Below are positions 40,366-51,477 of a stretch of 64,000 bases of DNA, in pieces. Below the pieces are notes generated by a model, which worked only from the letters and a program-made list of their open reading frames with translations, ran no database searches and was not told where the DNA came from. Position 1 is the first letter of the stretch, and the number at the start of each line of letters is the position of its first letter. The stretch covers positions 567,747 through 631,746 of the forward strand of contig VZRN01005622.1 in NCBI GenBank assembly GCA_013397935.1, read 5' to 3'. The position numbers were made by a program, and so were the translations under genes. Origin of the DNA: Dasyornis broadbenti. Its lineage: Eukaryota; Chordata; Aves; Passeriformes; Dasyornithidae.

Positions 40366-40585
40366 GAACTACAGAACCATTGAAGTTGGAAAAGACCTTT
40401 AAGATCATCAAGTCCAAGCATTTACCTAACACTGCCAAGTCCATCACTAAATGTCCCTCAGCACCTCATCTACCTGTCTTGTAAATACCTTCAGGGATGG
40501 TGGCTCAGCCACTTCCCTGGCCAGCCTGGTCCAGATCTTGACAAGCCTTTTGGTCAAGAAATTTTTCCCAATATTCAAATATCCA
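40366..40585 (-). mobile_element. Second CR1 LINE 3' fragment, antisense
   Basis: The copy starts with GAACTACAGAACCATTGAAGTTGGAAAAGACC and continues with AAGATCATCAAGTCCAA, TCAGGGATGGTGGCTCAGCC, ACTTCCCTGGCCAGCC and AAGAAATTTTTCCCAATATTC. This pattern belongs to a different CR1 subfamily from the copy at 39790 (GATCATCAAGTCC type rather than ATCATCCAGTTCC type). It lies 125 bases away in the same orientation. It is 5'-truncated and non-coding. Confidence 0.9.
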
Positions 40586-41477
40586 AGTACAATCTCCAAG
40601 TAGTTTCCACAATATCCAAATACTACTTCATCACAATGTTTCCTTCTGATGATGTCTTACTGTAATATGTCAAGGAAGTGACAACTAATATATTGTATGA
40701 TAAAGTAAAAGATCCCCCGAGCAAGGTACAGGAATGATAAATTATGTCAATATGTTATTCCCATTATATTATCATCAGTCAGATGATGATTTAGTACAAT
40801 CCACCATCAGACAAACATAATCTAATAGGGCATTATTCAAAGTGTTATGCCATCTGGGGATTGCAAGGTGTAAATTCAACTGACGTGTAGAACAAAAGGT
40901 ATTCCAGTGCCACAAGTCACTGAATTAAAGTATGTACATCAAGATATAGAAAAAAGAACAAAGGTCTAGGAAGGGCAGCTGTAAAAGCCAGGACTAGACC
41001 CTCACCGTCTGTCAGCCAACATTATAAACTAAATATGAAACTGGCCTTGCTGCTGCTGTGACTGGAGCTGCCATCAGACTCATCAGTCAGTGCTTTGCTC
41101 TGGTGAGTTGCTGATGAGAGCGAGGTGGAAACCAGCTTGATGTTCAGTGCCCTTTACTCAGGCAGCAGGCAGAGATTTGGTTGAATGCGGGTATCGGCAG
41201 GAAGGCTTGACCACACTCCTGTGCCAGACTTCATCATCCAACAGATGGTTATCTTATTATTCAACAATTTGCATACTGCCATGCTGTAGTGATCAATGGA
41301 CAATGCCACTATGTCACCACACCAAATAGAAATATCAGAGAAGCTTTGCTGTGAAGCAGCCATCACTTGGACTGAAAACCAGTCTTGTGTGTTCATTTCT
41401 GTGAAATTTGTTTGGTGATACACTTCATCTGTGTTTCTGCAGTTACAGTCTGACAACGCCGTGCTGCGCCTTCTGCT

Positions 41478-41550
41478 GCAATGGGTGAGAGCAGGACTCC
41501 ATGATCCTTGCGTGTCCCTTCCAGCTCAGAATATTCTGTGAGTCTGTGGG
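41478..41550 (+). mobile_element. Short CR1-like 3' end, sense
   Basis: GACTCCATGATCCTTGCGTG, TCCCTTCCAGCTCAGAATATTCTGTG and AGTCTGTGG match the final part of a CR1 tail ending GATCCTTGTGGGTCCCTTCCAACTC-AGATATTCTATGATTCTATG. Only the last 70 or so bases are recognisable. Confidence 0.7.
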
Positions 41551-43439
41551 ATACTTTCCTGGGTCAGAGGACAGGGAAAAATGCATTTCATGAGCAGCAA
41601 ATTAATGAAGCCCTGTGTCCTGGGGCTCCATTACAGACATCAACTGCATTTTCATGGCACAGTTACCCTGGTTCTCAGGCTGCCTTCTGCAACCTCGATA
41701 GCACAGCTTCTGATCTTCTGAGCATCTCCCCATGGCACCTTCACAATACCTCCAGCTTCTTGCTGTGCTCTTCCACCTCACTGGGAAAGCTTAGATCCCT
41801 CCCATGCCCCTGTGGCTTCATACAGTGTCACATTACCCATAAGTCTTCTACATCCCTCTCCCTATGTACCCAGTAGCCCAAATATTTGCCAGCTGGGCGA
41901 CTTGTGTTGTGCCTGAAGTTGTGCAACCTGATGGGCCCCTGAGCTGCTGCCTGGCCCAGAAGTACAGCAGCATCTTGAGCTCTTCCAGCAGGAGAAATAC
42001 TGTGATCTCTCTGCTTGGCTCGGTACTGGTTTTCATTAAATAAACGGGAAATAGGCAAGGGATCAGCTGCATATTTGTAGCCGTCCAATGGTCCCTGAGA
42101 TACCACAGGCAGACAGATCTCTGCAGAGAACTGGCAAGCACAAGGCAGTGGGAAACCTGCATTTTCCTAAAGCGAGAGCTAGTGAGCGGGTGACAGTGCC
42201 AAAAGGGACACTAGACACAATGTTTAGGTGATTGGATCCACACTTTGATGGCTTTCTCATCTCTGCCTTCCCACCATCCATGCTTTTGAAATTGCCAGTG
42301 GTTCAGAGCTCCCAGCCTGGGGTTGGCTGGCAGACAGATGTGCTGGTGGTGCAGCTGTGGCTCCTACACTTCATTTCTTTGGAAAACCAGCAGGGTGGCA
42401 CTGGCAGCATTTTGGCCTATTGTGGGAGAAATTGCTGTTACTGTCCTCTTCCCTGCTGAGGCGCACTGCCCACCCTGCCCTTGGCAAGCCACTCCTTGAC
42501 TTTGTCCCTCTCTGTCCCCAGAGGGGAAGGCAGGCCATGGTGTTCAGTGTTTGACACATCCCTGGTCCCTGTCACTTCCTGATCCATGGCCCTGGACTCA
42601 GCTGCTTTACTTTCATCAGCAGCTGTTCTCCCATCTCCTTTTCAATATATAAACCACACTTTTACGCAGTGTGGGCTCATTTAGACATGAAACTTGCATG
42701 ATTCCCTACAGTCTGGGAATACTTTTATTCCTTTTTTTCTTTCCCTAAGTGAAATTATTTATTGCTGATGAAAGATATGATACCGAAATCTTTACAAGAT
42801 AGTGTCGTGTCTCTGTGGAGCAGACATAAGACTTCCATGAGTTCATGCAGTAGTCAGTCTCCACTCTCTCAGGGCAATACTTTTACAGATTCTTCTCAGT
42901 ACCCATGTACAATTATACTATTTCACTTCAAAGAATACCTCACTTCAGATGACTTCCTTTAAAATTAACTTTTTATATTTTTTTTAAACTTTCTCCTCCC
43001 CCAAAATGCTGTTGACATGTGCATCATCTACTTTTTTCCAGTGACACTGTTAACCATGTGTTTATATTTCACCTGTAAACGATCTGAGATGATGGGAAGG
43101 GATGATTGGCCTAACTCAGGTGCAATGCTTGGGAGCTCGGAAGCATGAGTCCAAAATGCAAACAAGCAGCACATTCCAAGGAGGAATTACAGATTCTCAG
43201 TAATAAAGGAGTGTACATGCTGTACACACGATGCATTCTCAGTTTGGGTTATTGAGCTTTCAGCAGTCTGTGGCTCAAAGACTCCTTTAAATCAGGGGCA
43301 GGTCTTTGTATGTAATACCCGTCACAAATATTTCTCCTGTAAGTTTACTTAGTTACTTTAGAAAATGTTTGAATTTTTAAAGTCTGTGACATCCCATAGC
43401 AATTCATCTTTTTAAAGAAAATGTTTCTGTTAATGTTTT

Positions 43440-44300
43440 TAATCTGCTGCTTGCCACTTATGTTTGATGTGCCTTGGATCTATTCTCTCCATCTATTATC
43501 TGATCCATTATATTCAGAGTTTTATAGACCATTTTTTCTTTCTTTTTTTCCTGCATTTTTGATCACCTGTTCTGTCTGTTAGTTTCAATGTGTCCTTTAG
43601 GAATGAGGGATCAAGGCTGTGATCAGTAAGCAATATGCAGGAATATCCTAGGTGTCAACAGTGCTGTGCTTTTTCCTTTTCCTGATTCTTTTTACAATTT
43701 CATTCCATTTTTCCCTTTACTCTGCTTTTGAGCAGGGAGCTGGTACCATTAGAGAGCCATCTCTCTGTTTCAAGTACGAGACCTCTTGAACAGTGACAGC
43801 TCAGTATGGAGCCATATTATTGGTTAGGTAAAGTTAGGGGCATTTCATTCCATGAGCATCACTATGACACTGAATTTTGTGATGTTTTATCAATTGACAG
43901 TCAGCATCATAACATTCTTTGGCAATTTTTATGGTAAATTATCATCCTTATCAGCTTTACTACCATGAACACCTTTGGATTTCTAGTACAGTTTTACATG
44001 TTCCCAGTTCAGCCTGTGCTACAGATTCTACATACACTGCCAGCAGGACATGAGCATTGATCTCTGGGGGATGCCACGCCAAAAACTGACCTTTTCTTTC
44101 TGCCTGTTTGTTTCCCATCTTTTGACCAGCTATTTATCCATGAACTGACTGAAACTTGAATAACAGCAAACTCCTTCAGGATAAAATGAGAAGTGACCTC
44201 ACAAAAATGTGAGCAGAAAATTTAATTCATCAGTTACTAAGGTATCAATTATCTTCTGCACTTCTTGCTGCAGATGGGATGAAAACTAAAGCAGTGATAC
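43440..44300 (-). mobile_element. Possible decayed LINE (CR1/L3-like) remnant, antisense
   Basis: Scattered blocks such as ATCTCTGGGGGATGCCAC, CCAGCTATTTATCCATGAACTGAC and GACCTCTTGAACAGTGACAGCTC recall the antisense strand of old CR1/L3-type ORF2 copies (the region reading GGTCCCTGAGGGACGCCAC and CAGCCAGTTTTCAATCCA in fresher copies). No complete reverse-transcriptase motif survives, so this is a weak call. Confidence 0.3.
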
Positions 44301-47209
44301 TTGCAGAGTAGCTCAGTCTCATAATAATTCTGATCATCATCCATGTGTAGCACTGTAACTCTCAGAAGAAAAGGCTAATTTTTGTGGTGTTTCCAACTTG
44401 TTTCTAAAATAAATTTTGAAGAAGCCCTAGGTAAATAAAATCTCATGAACACCAGAGCAAGCTGTGTATGAATTCAGTATCTTGGTCCTAGGTCCCTACA
44501 TTCTCTCTAGAACAGCATCCCAAAGAATAGAATATGAAAATGTTTACTGGAGACAGTACTATAGCCTGTATAGTGTTAATTTTTCATTTAAATCCATTTC
44601 AGTTTGTTCTCACTTTTCAAGTTTCCAGATGCTTCTGAGTTTTTCTTGGCCACTTCAAATTGTATGGTGTGGAAGGAATGACGGCGGGGGTTCAGGGGCA
44701 AAGCAGTAGAGTATGAATGATCTGGGCATTATGGCAGCACAGAGAGAGGCCACTTGATTCCTGAAACATGGGAAGTGTTTGCTGTGCATGTCAGCTAGAT
44801 ATGAGTGTGGAAATCACTAACTGTGAAATCCTTAATGATGGATAATAACATCCAGTGTTCAAGCAGTGCATAGTAACAGTTTATTTTTGATCCAATAATA
44901 AATACTTCATGAAGCCCTGGGCAAGCCAAGGGCATAATTTCAGAGATGAGCCTTCCTTCATGCTTTTAAAAAAGGACAGTGCCTCATAAGTTCTTTTTTT
45001 TCAACTTAAATTACTTGGGTTTAGAGAAATATTTGTGCTCAGTAAGTGAGTTCTGCTGGAAGAATGGACCACGTCGCAAATTCCTTTGTTGCAGAGTTGG
45101 CATCCTTCAAATAAGCATCTCAGAACAAATCCTTTTCACCTTTTCCATTGACTTTGGTAGGACTCCTTGTGTAAGCAAAGTGGAAGGGCACTGGATGTGC
45201 AGATTGAAGGACTCTGGAGGAGGAACTCTCCAGAAATTGGTTACGGCTGTAATGTGAGCTGTGCTGACACAGCTGGCAGATAGCTTGAAATTGATGCTCC
45301 TGAAAAGAGATAAATCTTTGCCACAAATACTGGTTTCAAGGAAAAACGACATTTTTTCCTATCATTACTGTCAAATAGTGTTATAGTTTCTAAACTGGAT
45401 TTGGTAGAGATGCATGCTCCTGATATTTAATTTCAGAAGAGGAAAGGGTCTCTGTGTGATTGAGAGCCAAGCACACAATACTGTAAAATGCATTCTTAAT
45501 CCTAAAGAAATGTAAAGTCCCACTCTCTAAAACAGTATGAGACTCATTGGCCCCACCAGTCTCATCACAACCTTTCAAAAGACCAGTCTCAAAGAGATTT
45601 TCCAGAATACTTGTATTAATCTGCCTTTGTACACTTGACTGCTTCTCACCAGGGCTCTGATGACACCACCAGCCCTGATGTGCCTGGCCTGGAATAAACT
45701 ACTTTATTCATTTGAAAACTAAACAAAGATTTTAAAACTAATATTTCTGGCAAAAAAAAATCAGTGTATTTTCAATGAGGACCTTGTAGATAAAGGCATC
45801 CTATCTAACAAGAAAAGATGTATAATTCAGTTAGTTACACAAACAAGAGGCAGTGGTATGGGCCACTTGTATGTGGGAGTTTGCTGTATCTTTGTCACTG
45901 TATGAAGTTCCTTAAATTGCCCTGTCAGGAAAATACAAAGGCAGGACAGATGTAAATGGTCAAAAATATTCACTACTATTTCACTTATGTGGATTTTGAG
46001 GGTCAGAACTATGCATTTTTATCAGCCTTCTTATGATCTCTCAGCCCAAGATCAATGCCTCAGAGCAGGCAAGGGGCTGCATGCTGAAGTGGTTTGTTTC
46101 AAAGGAAATGAATGCTGCTGCCACTGCTAATGAGAATCTCCGCTGTATTAGAGAGTCTTCCTGATTTCATAATTCTTTGAATTTTAGCAAAGTAATTTAA
46201 CATTTTAATTCTTTAATTTTTGAGCTAAAGGACAACAGGGTAGGATATTTCTGCCTTGCTGGGGGTTTGCATGTATGTGCATCACTACTCAGTGCATCCA
46301 TCTGATGGCCTTTAGGAAGACAAAATGACAAGTTGGGATGGAATATTTCAGAGAAGAGCCCTGATACACCCCTGATGTTAATGCTGGTTAATGAGAAGTG
46401 TTTCTGATGGGTCTATGGACAGACATTTCATCTTGTCTGCTTTACTTCTTCCAGTATCTTAAGTGTTGCTTCTTTCCATTCATCAAGAGCTTTCCTTCTT
46501 TTGGAGGACACAAATAGATGTGCAGTGTAGGGGTTAACAGACACTAAAATTAACATATTCTCAAAGCCATAAATAACTTGTTCTGAAAATCTGAATCGCT
46601 AACTTAGGGGGGGAAATCAAGTTCCACATATTTAACTTCAGCATTGTTAATCAGGACATTTGAAAGAAAATTAATATTTTCCCAGAGATTAAAAGCAAAT
46701 TCAGTCTTTTTGAAAATCATGGGGGTTTATTCATTTCAGTTCAATGGGAAATGAGACTGGTAGAACTGACTGGAATTGGGCGTAATGAGCACAAATTCTG
46801 AAATGCTTTTTCAGAGCAGTTTTGCTATCTTGCCATGTAGTTTCTCTGATACGTCAATAGACACTTTTCAATAAGCACAAGAGAAGACTGTTGATAGTAC
46901 TGAATAGTTCCAAATTATGATTTGAGGATGTTAAATTCTGACTACTTGTAGCTTTGCAGATGAAAAATTTGAGCATTGAATAAAAGCACCACTCCAGTAA
47001 AGTGACAGTTTTTGTACAGACTGGTGAATTATGCCCAATATTTAAAATGTATCTCTTTCATTACTTTTGTCTCTCTTTACTCTGAAATTCCTTTTTTCCC
47101 CCTGTTTCTGTCATTTGGGGTAGAGGAAAAGACAGGTACTGTACTTGTGTGTTGGAAAATGATTGTACAGTTCAGTGACACCGCACATGAAGGAGCAGGA
47201 ACTGACAGA

Positions 47210-47229
47210 GGCACAGGAACTCCTGTGCC
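47210..47229. repeat. 20-base near-perfect palindrome
   Basis: GGCACAGGA at 47210-47218 and TCCTGTGCC at 47221-47229 are exact reverse complements separated by AC. The adjoining CCAGATCAGACTAATGGTAC loosely resembles an ancient sauropsid repeat segment reading CAGATCAGACCAATGGTCC. The function is unknown. Confidence 0.7.
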
Positions 47230-50200
47230 AGATCAGACTAATGGTACACACAGCTCAGCACCTCTTCTCCTGGAATTAGACAGTTCTAGATATCTGTGCA
47301 TCTGGATCTGATGGCTTTGCAATTAGGAGAACTGCAGCCAGCGCCGTGACAGTCCCTCTGAAGTGTCTGTCATTCCCAGGAAATACAGAACCGGCTTTTC
47401 CACAGGAGCAGGCATTTTTCACGTGGCTGGGGCATGGTGAGCCTGGTGCACTCGCTGGGTTTGCTCCTGGCTGCTGCTGTCTTTGCATGGGCAGTAGGAG
47501 CTCACACCTGGCCCTCACTTTTGTGTCTCAGGCTCTCAGTGATGTCACTCCTCACTTTAATGAGCTACCAGGGCATGCCAGAAGTTCTGGGCATCTAAAA
47601 GGCTTCCTTCTTTGTTTCTTCACATCACACATTTTGAGCTTTTTGATACATCCCAACCTTTTTTTGGTGGAATAATGGCACATAGCTGCCAGCTACATTG
47701 TTCTGCTGGAGTTTGTAAATACGGTTAGATTTTTAATTAAAGGAACTGTTAATGCCTCCAGGTTTTAAAGACTTGTCTAACACATAGACTAGAAAAAAGA
47801 AAATCAAACTGGAGAAGTCAAAAACGCAGTTGTGGCCACACAACACATCATAAGCACTTTTTGGTGGTGTGAGCTCAAAGAAGAGATGGCATTTTGTGAA
47901 GACTGTCTCTCTTTCATGCACAGCCTGAGGTAAAGAATGAGGTGTTCTGCACCACAGAGTTCCAATCCTGCCTTTAAATGTGAGGCAAACCGTGCTGTTG
48001 CCAGTCCTGCAGGGAAAGCGAGCGTGTGTGTAGGTGTGGCTGAGAGGGTAAATTTCATTTCAAGGGCTCATCTCTGAACACTTCCACAAGCTAAGCAATA
48101 TGAGCCTAATATTATAATTCCAAGGGGACCCTTGATGCTGCGTGGTAAAATTGCTTATTAAATTACAATCACGAAAAAAATCAGGAGATAGGCACTGTTC
48201 AGCTTGCAGCACACAGTAAAAAAGGCTGAATTCTAATCATTTGAACAGTGGAGTTAGTGTTATTTCACTGTGTGAAAATAAAATTAGGTTATCATTGATA
48301 TCATTATTAATGTATGAGATGAAGCAGAAAAACAATTTGTTCCCTAACACCCATTCTGCCCCTCCTCCCCAGTCCCCCCCAAAAAATGAGAGAATAAAAA
48401 GAAAAGCAAGAAGGGCTTTCTAATGCAGGCAGCTCTGACAGGTTTCATTGCTATGGTAGCAAAATGTAGGTGATTTATAAATTATCTTAATTTGAAGGTG
48501 AGGCATTGTGTAAACAGTAAGTATTGCATTTATTATTTCCCCAGTTAGATTAAAATATAAAAGGCATATCCAGTATCAGTAACACTGTTTATGACTCTAA
48601 TCAGAAACAGGACATATATTTTCAGCTACTCTAAACCTTATGTGTTCTTTTATTATGCATGAGCAGCTATTACTACTGCTCAGTCATATATGTTTCTTAA
48701 GGTAGTCACATTGCAATCTCCACCTTTTGAATGGCTTTCAAATAAATCAAACCACTTTTTTGCATAAAAAGATATGCTGCAAACATAATTAAGTATTGAA
48801 ATTTACATTTTTATGAATATAACAACTTCATACACAAGACGAATCCACTGTAAAAATTTTAGAGGTTTTTAGAGCCTGCACAAAATGATTTTATTTCACA
48901 TTACAACTCTGAATGCATCTTATGCCCTTGAATGTGAACTGCCTTGAATTTTTCTTAAGATTCTGTTCTTCAGTCTCATTTTCACACTCAGTGAGCCACT
49001 ACTGTTTCAGTTCAAAAGGGATCAGTCAGTGTAGCTGTGTCATGAAACTAGTTCTAGAGTCTGATCAGATTCTTTAAAACTCATTTTTATTTAGCCAGGA
49101 GTCACAAATCTAGCTGCAAATGCTGCTCAAGTCGTGCCCTCTCTTTTCAGTATAATTTGGGCATACGAAATCAGATTTAAGAAAAGGATACTGTGTAAAG
49201 ACAGTTTCCTGTTACATTGTCCATACTATGTTATAAACACTAAGAGTAAAATCTATAAATATCCAAATGCCTTTTATTTGCATGTATAGATTTGTGTTTT
49301 GCCTACAAGTAGATATTTCATTATTAACATAAGAATTTCATTAAAATTTAAAAAAAAATAAAAATAAATAAAACCCCCCAAAACAGGAATCTAACTGAGG
49401 ATGGAATTACATAAGTTTGGTGATAAAATGTTTAGAAATAAAGAACTAAACCTGATCTGGTAAAAAGGACAAGGCCCCAAAGCTCTGTGGTGTGAAGAGA
49501 TACTTTTGAAGTACCTCCGCAGTTAGACCCTAAAACTGTGTTTCTCAGAGGATACATCCTTTTGGTTGGACACTCCAGTGTAAGGTGTACATTTGTGGCA
49601 TTGAATAGTTAATTTTTCCACTACCTCAGGAAGCCTGGACTTGCCTATTCCATGAAAATACCATTGAAACCAGACTGTGAGATCAAACACCAAGTGCTCT
49701 TACTCAATTTGTGTAGAAGGTATAAATAAATATTTCCTGGAGAAGAGACATGAGAAAAGCTTGGCATTTTCTTTGAGAATATCTTACCACAACTCTCCTT
49801 TGTCTTCCTATTTCTTCACTCTCATACCAAAAAACCACTTTTACTTGCTTCCCAAGTGGAACAGTGGTACCAGGCAGAGCCCAAGAGCATCACACACCGC
49901 AGTGCAGGTAAGGGCAGGTGGCAGCAGGAGGGGCATTGAATATTTTGCACCTCTGACGTGCTAGAGCAGTGATCTGATAGTGGAGGTATTTGGGCAAAAA
50001 TACAAAAATACTTTTACATTATTAGTGCTAAAATCAGTAAGTGGTTTACCACAAGTGAGGAAGCAAAGGCTTTGGCCACTGTCCTACAACAGAAGTGTTA
50101 ACCATGCATCTTCCATCAGCAGGGACAACTTGGCTCAGTGGCACCACAGGCACACAGCTTGGAGTTCGAACAATTTATTGGCAGAACAAACATCTTCTCA

Positions 50201-51327
50201 ACCAGCCAAAGTCAGGCCTGAACAACTCACAGACAATTTTTTATACATTCAAAGCAAATTAACAGATATTTACATACTTGTTTTTAACTGTGGCTTCTCT
50301 TCAATTGCCAAATGGATGTTCTAGTTCATTTCCTCTTTTGTTTCAATCAGAAATACAATTATAACACTGAGCAGAATCTATTACTGCTTGTTGAAAGTAA
50401 CTATTGCTGAGTGAGCTCCGCTCTACAGACTGCCTCCTTCTACCATCTAGTGGCATCTTCACCATACTGCTCTCTCTCTATCTAAAGATTTCAATGAGAA
50501 TGTGTAAGCGTTTAGTTTTGAAAAGAAAAAAAATACAGTTGTGAAATGAGCAATGTAGCTGGAGAGGAAACACTTTTTTTTCTGAAATGGAAAAGTTTTG
50601 ATTCAGAAACTCTTTATGAGAGAATAGAAGAGATTCAGTGGTGTAAAGTTCTAATGTCAGAAAATTTCTGCATCTTATGGTCTTGTAAACAGTAAGTTAG
50701 GTTTGTTGATTGATTTATTACTATTTTTGTGTGTGAGAACTTGGATTTTAAGTTGTAGGCAGCAGAATGACACTGTCAAATATCCTAAGGAAATGCCTAT
50801 TTAGAAACACTTGGGTTTTGTTCTACCTGGATATTTAAAGGGCACAACAAAAATTAACATATATTCTCAAATGTAATGCTTTGAAAGACTATTTATACAT
50901 CTATAGTTTCTTTTCTGATGATAAAATTTTATTAAGAGTTTTCAGTGTTCTATTTTGCAATAGCTGTTTCTGTTTCATTTAGGGAAAAAGCTTAAATGTC
51001 AATGAACTAGGAATTTAAGGCTTGGGATGTTTTCAATCAAAAGGCATGTTCTGATTATTAATATGACTGAACAAATATTAATCATCTTAAATGATTTCTG
51101 TTCTCTGAATGAGTTGTTTTCACAGAGTGCAGGTATTGGTGAATTAGAACTATGTATGAAATCAAATTTTTTTTCAAATTCCATAAAAAAGGCATATTTC
51201 TTCCTTTCCACTTGCAGGAAACTGACAAAGCAAATCGACAGGAGTCAAAATCCAGGATTCTTTTCTTTTTTCAAACATGTTATTCTGTATCCTAGTCATA
51301 CCGACAAGCTTTCAACCTATTTTCCAG

Positions 51328-51477
51328 GGTGGAAAGATCCCCATCAGGTGGACTGCTCCGGAAGCCATCGCTTACCGCAAGTTCTCCTCGGCCAGCGACG
51401 CGTGGAGCTACGGAATTGTCATGTGGGAGGTGATGTCCTATGGAGAGAGACCGTACTGGGAGATGTCCAACCAGGAT
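51328..51477 (+). CDS. EPHA6: EPHA6 exon: activation segment end, APE motif, helix F
   Basis: This 150-base, phase 0-0 exon encodes 50 residues from GGKIPIRWTA to RPYWEMSNQD. It contains the P+1 loop and the APE motif (in TAPEAIAYRKF), helix F with the conserved Asp of SDAWSYG (codon at 51397-51399) and the MSYGERPYW segment shared by all Eph kinases. Most Eph kinases have DVW at helix F. The DAW seen here matches what I recall of mammalian EPHA6, so it supports the paralogue call and is not damage. The acceptor is TTTTCCAG and the donor GTGAGT. Intron sequence just upstream is open in the same frame back to about 51277, but no coding similarity is seen there. Confidence 0.97.

Larger units (their letters stand above)
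21282..51327 (+). other. EPHA6: EPHA6 intron, 30,046 bases including a gap
   Basis: This is the largest intron in view. It separates the activation-loop exon from the APE exon. It contains a CpG-richer patch (22640-22800), an A run (22985-23005), an AT-rich low-complexity tract (27240-27350), CR1 copies at 29150, 39790, 40366 and 41478, palindromic ancient repeats at 29825-29895 and 30296-30367, the N gap (34267-34701), a likely MIR (37500-37605), long T runs (37179-37205, 39592-39632) and a possible old LINE remnant (43440-44300). No second gene was recognised on either strand. Confidence 0.9.
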
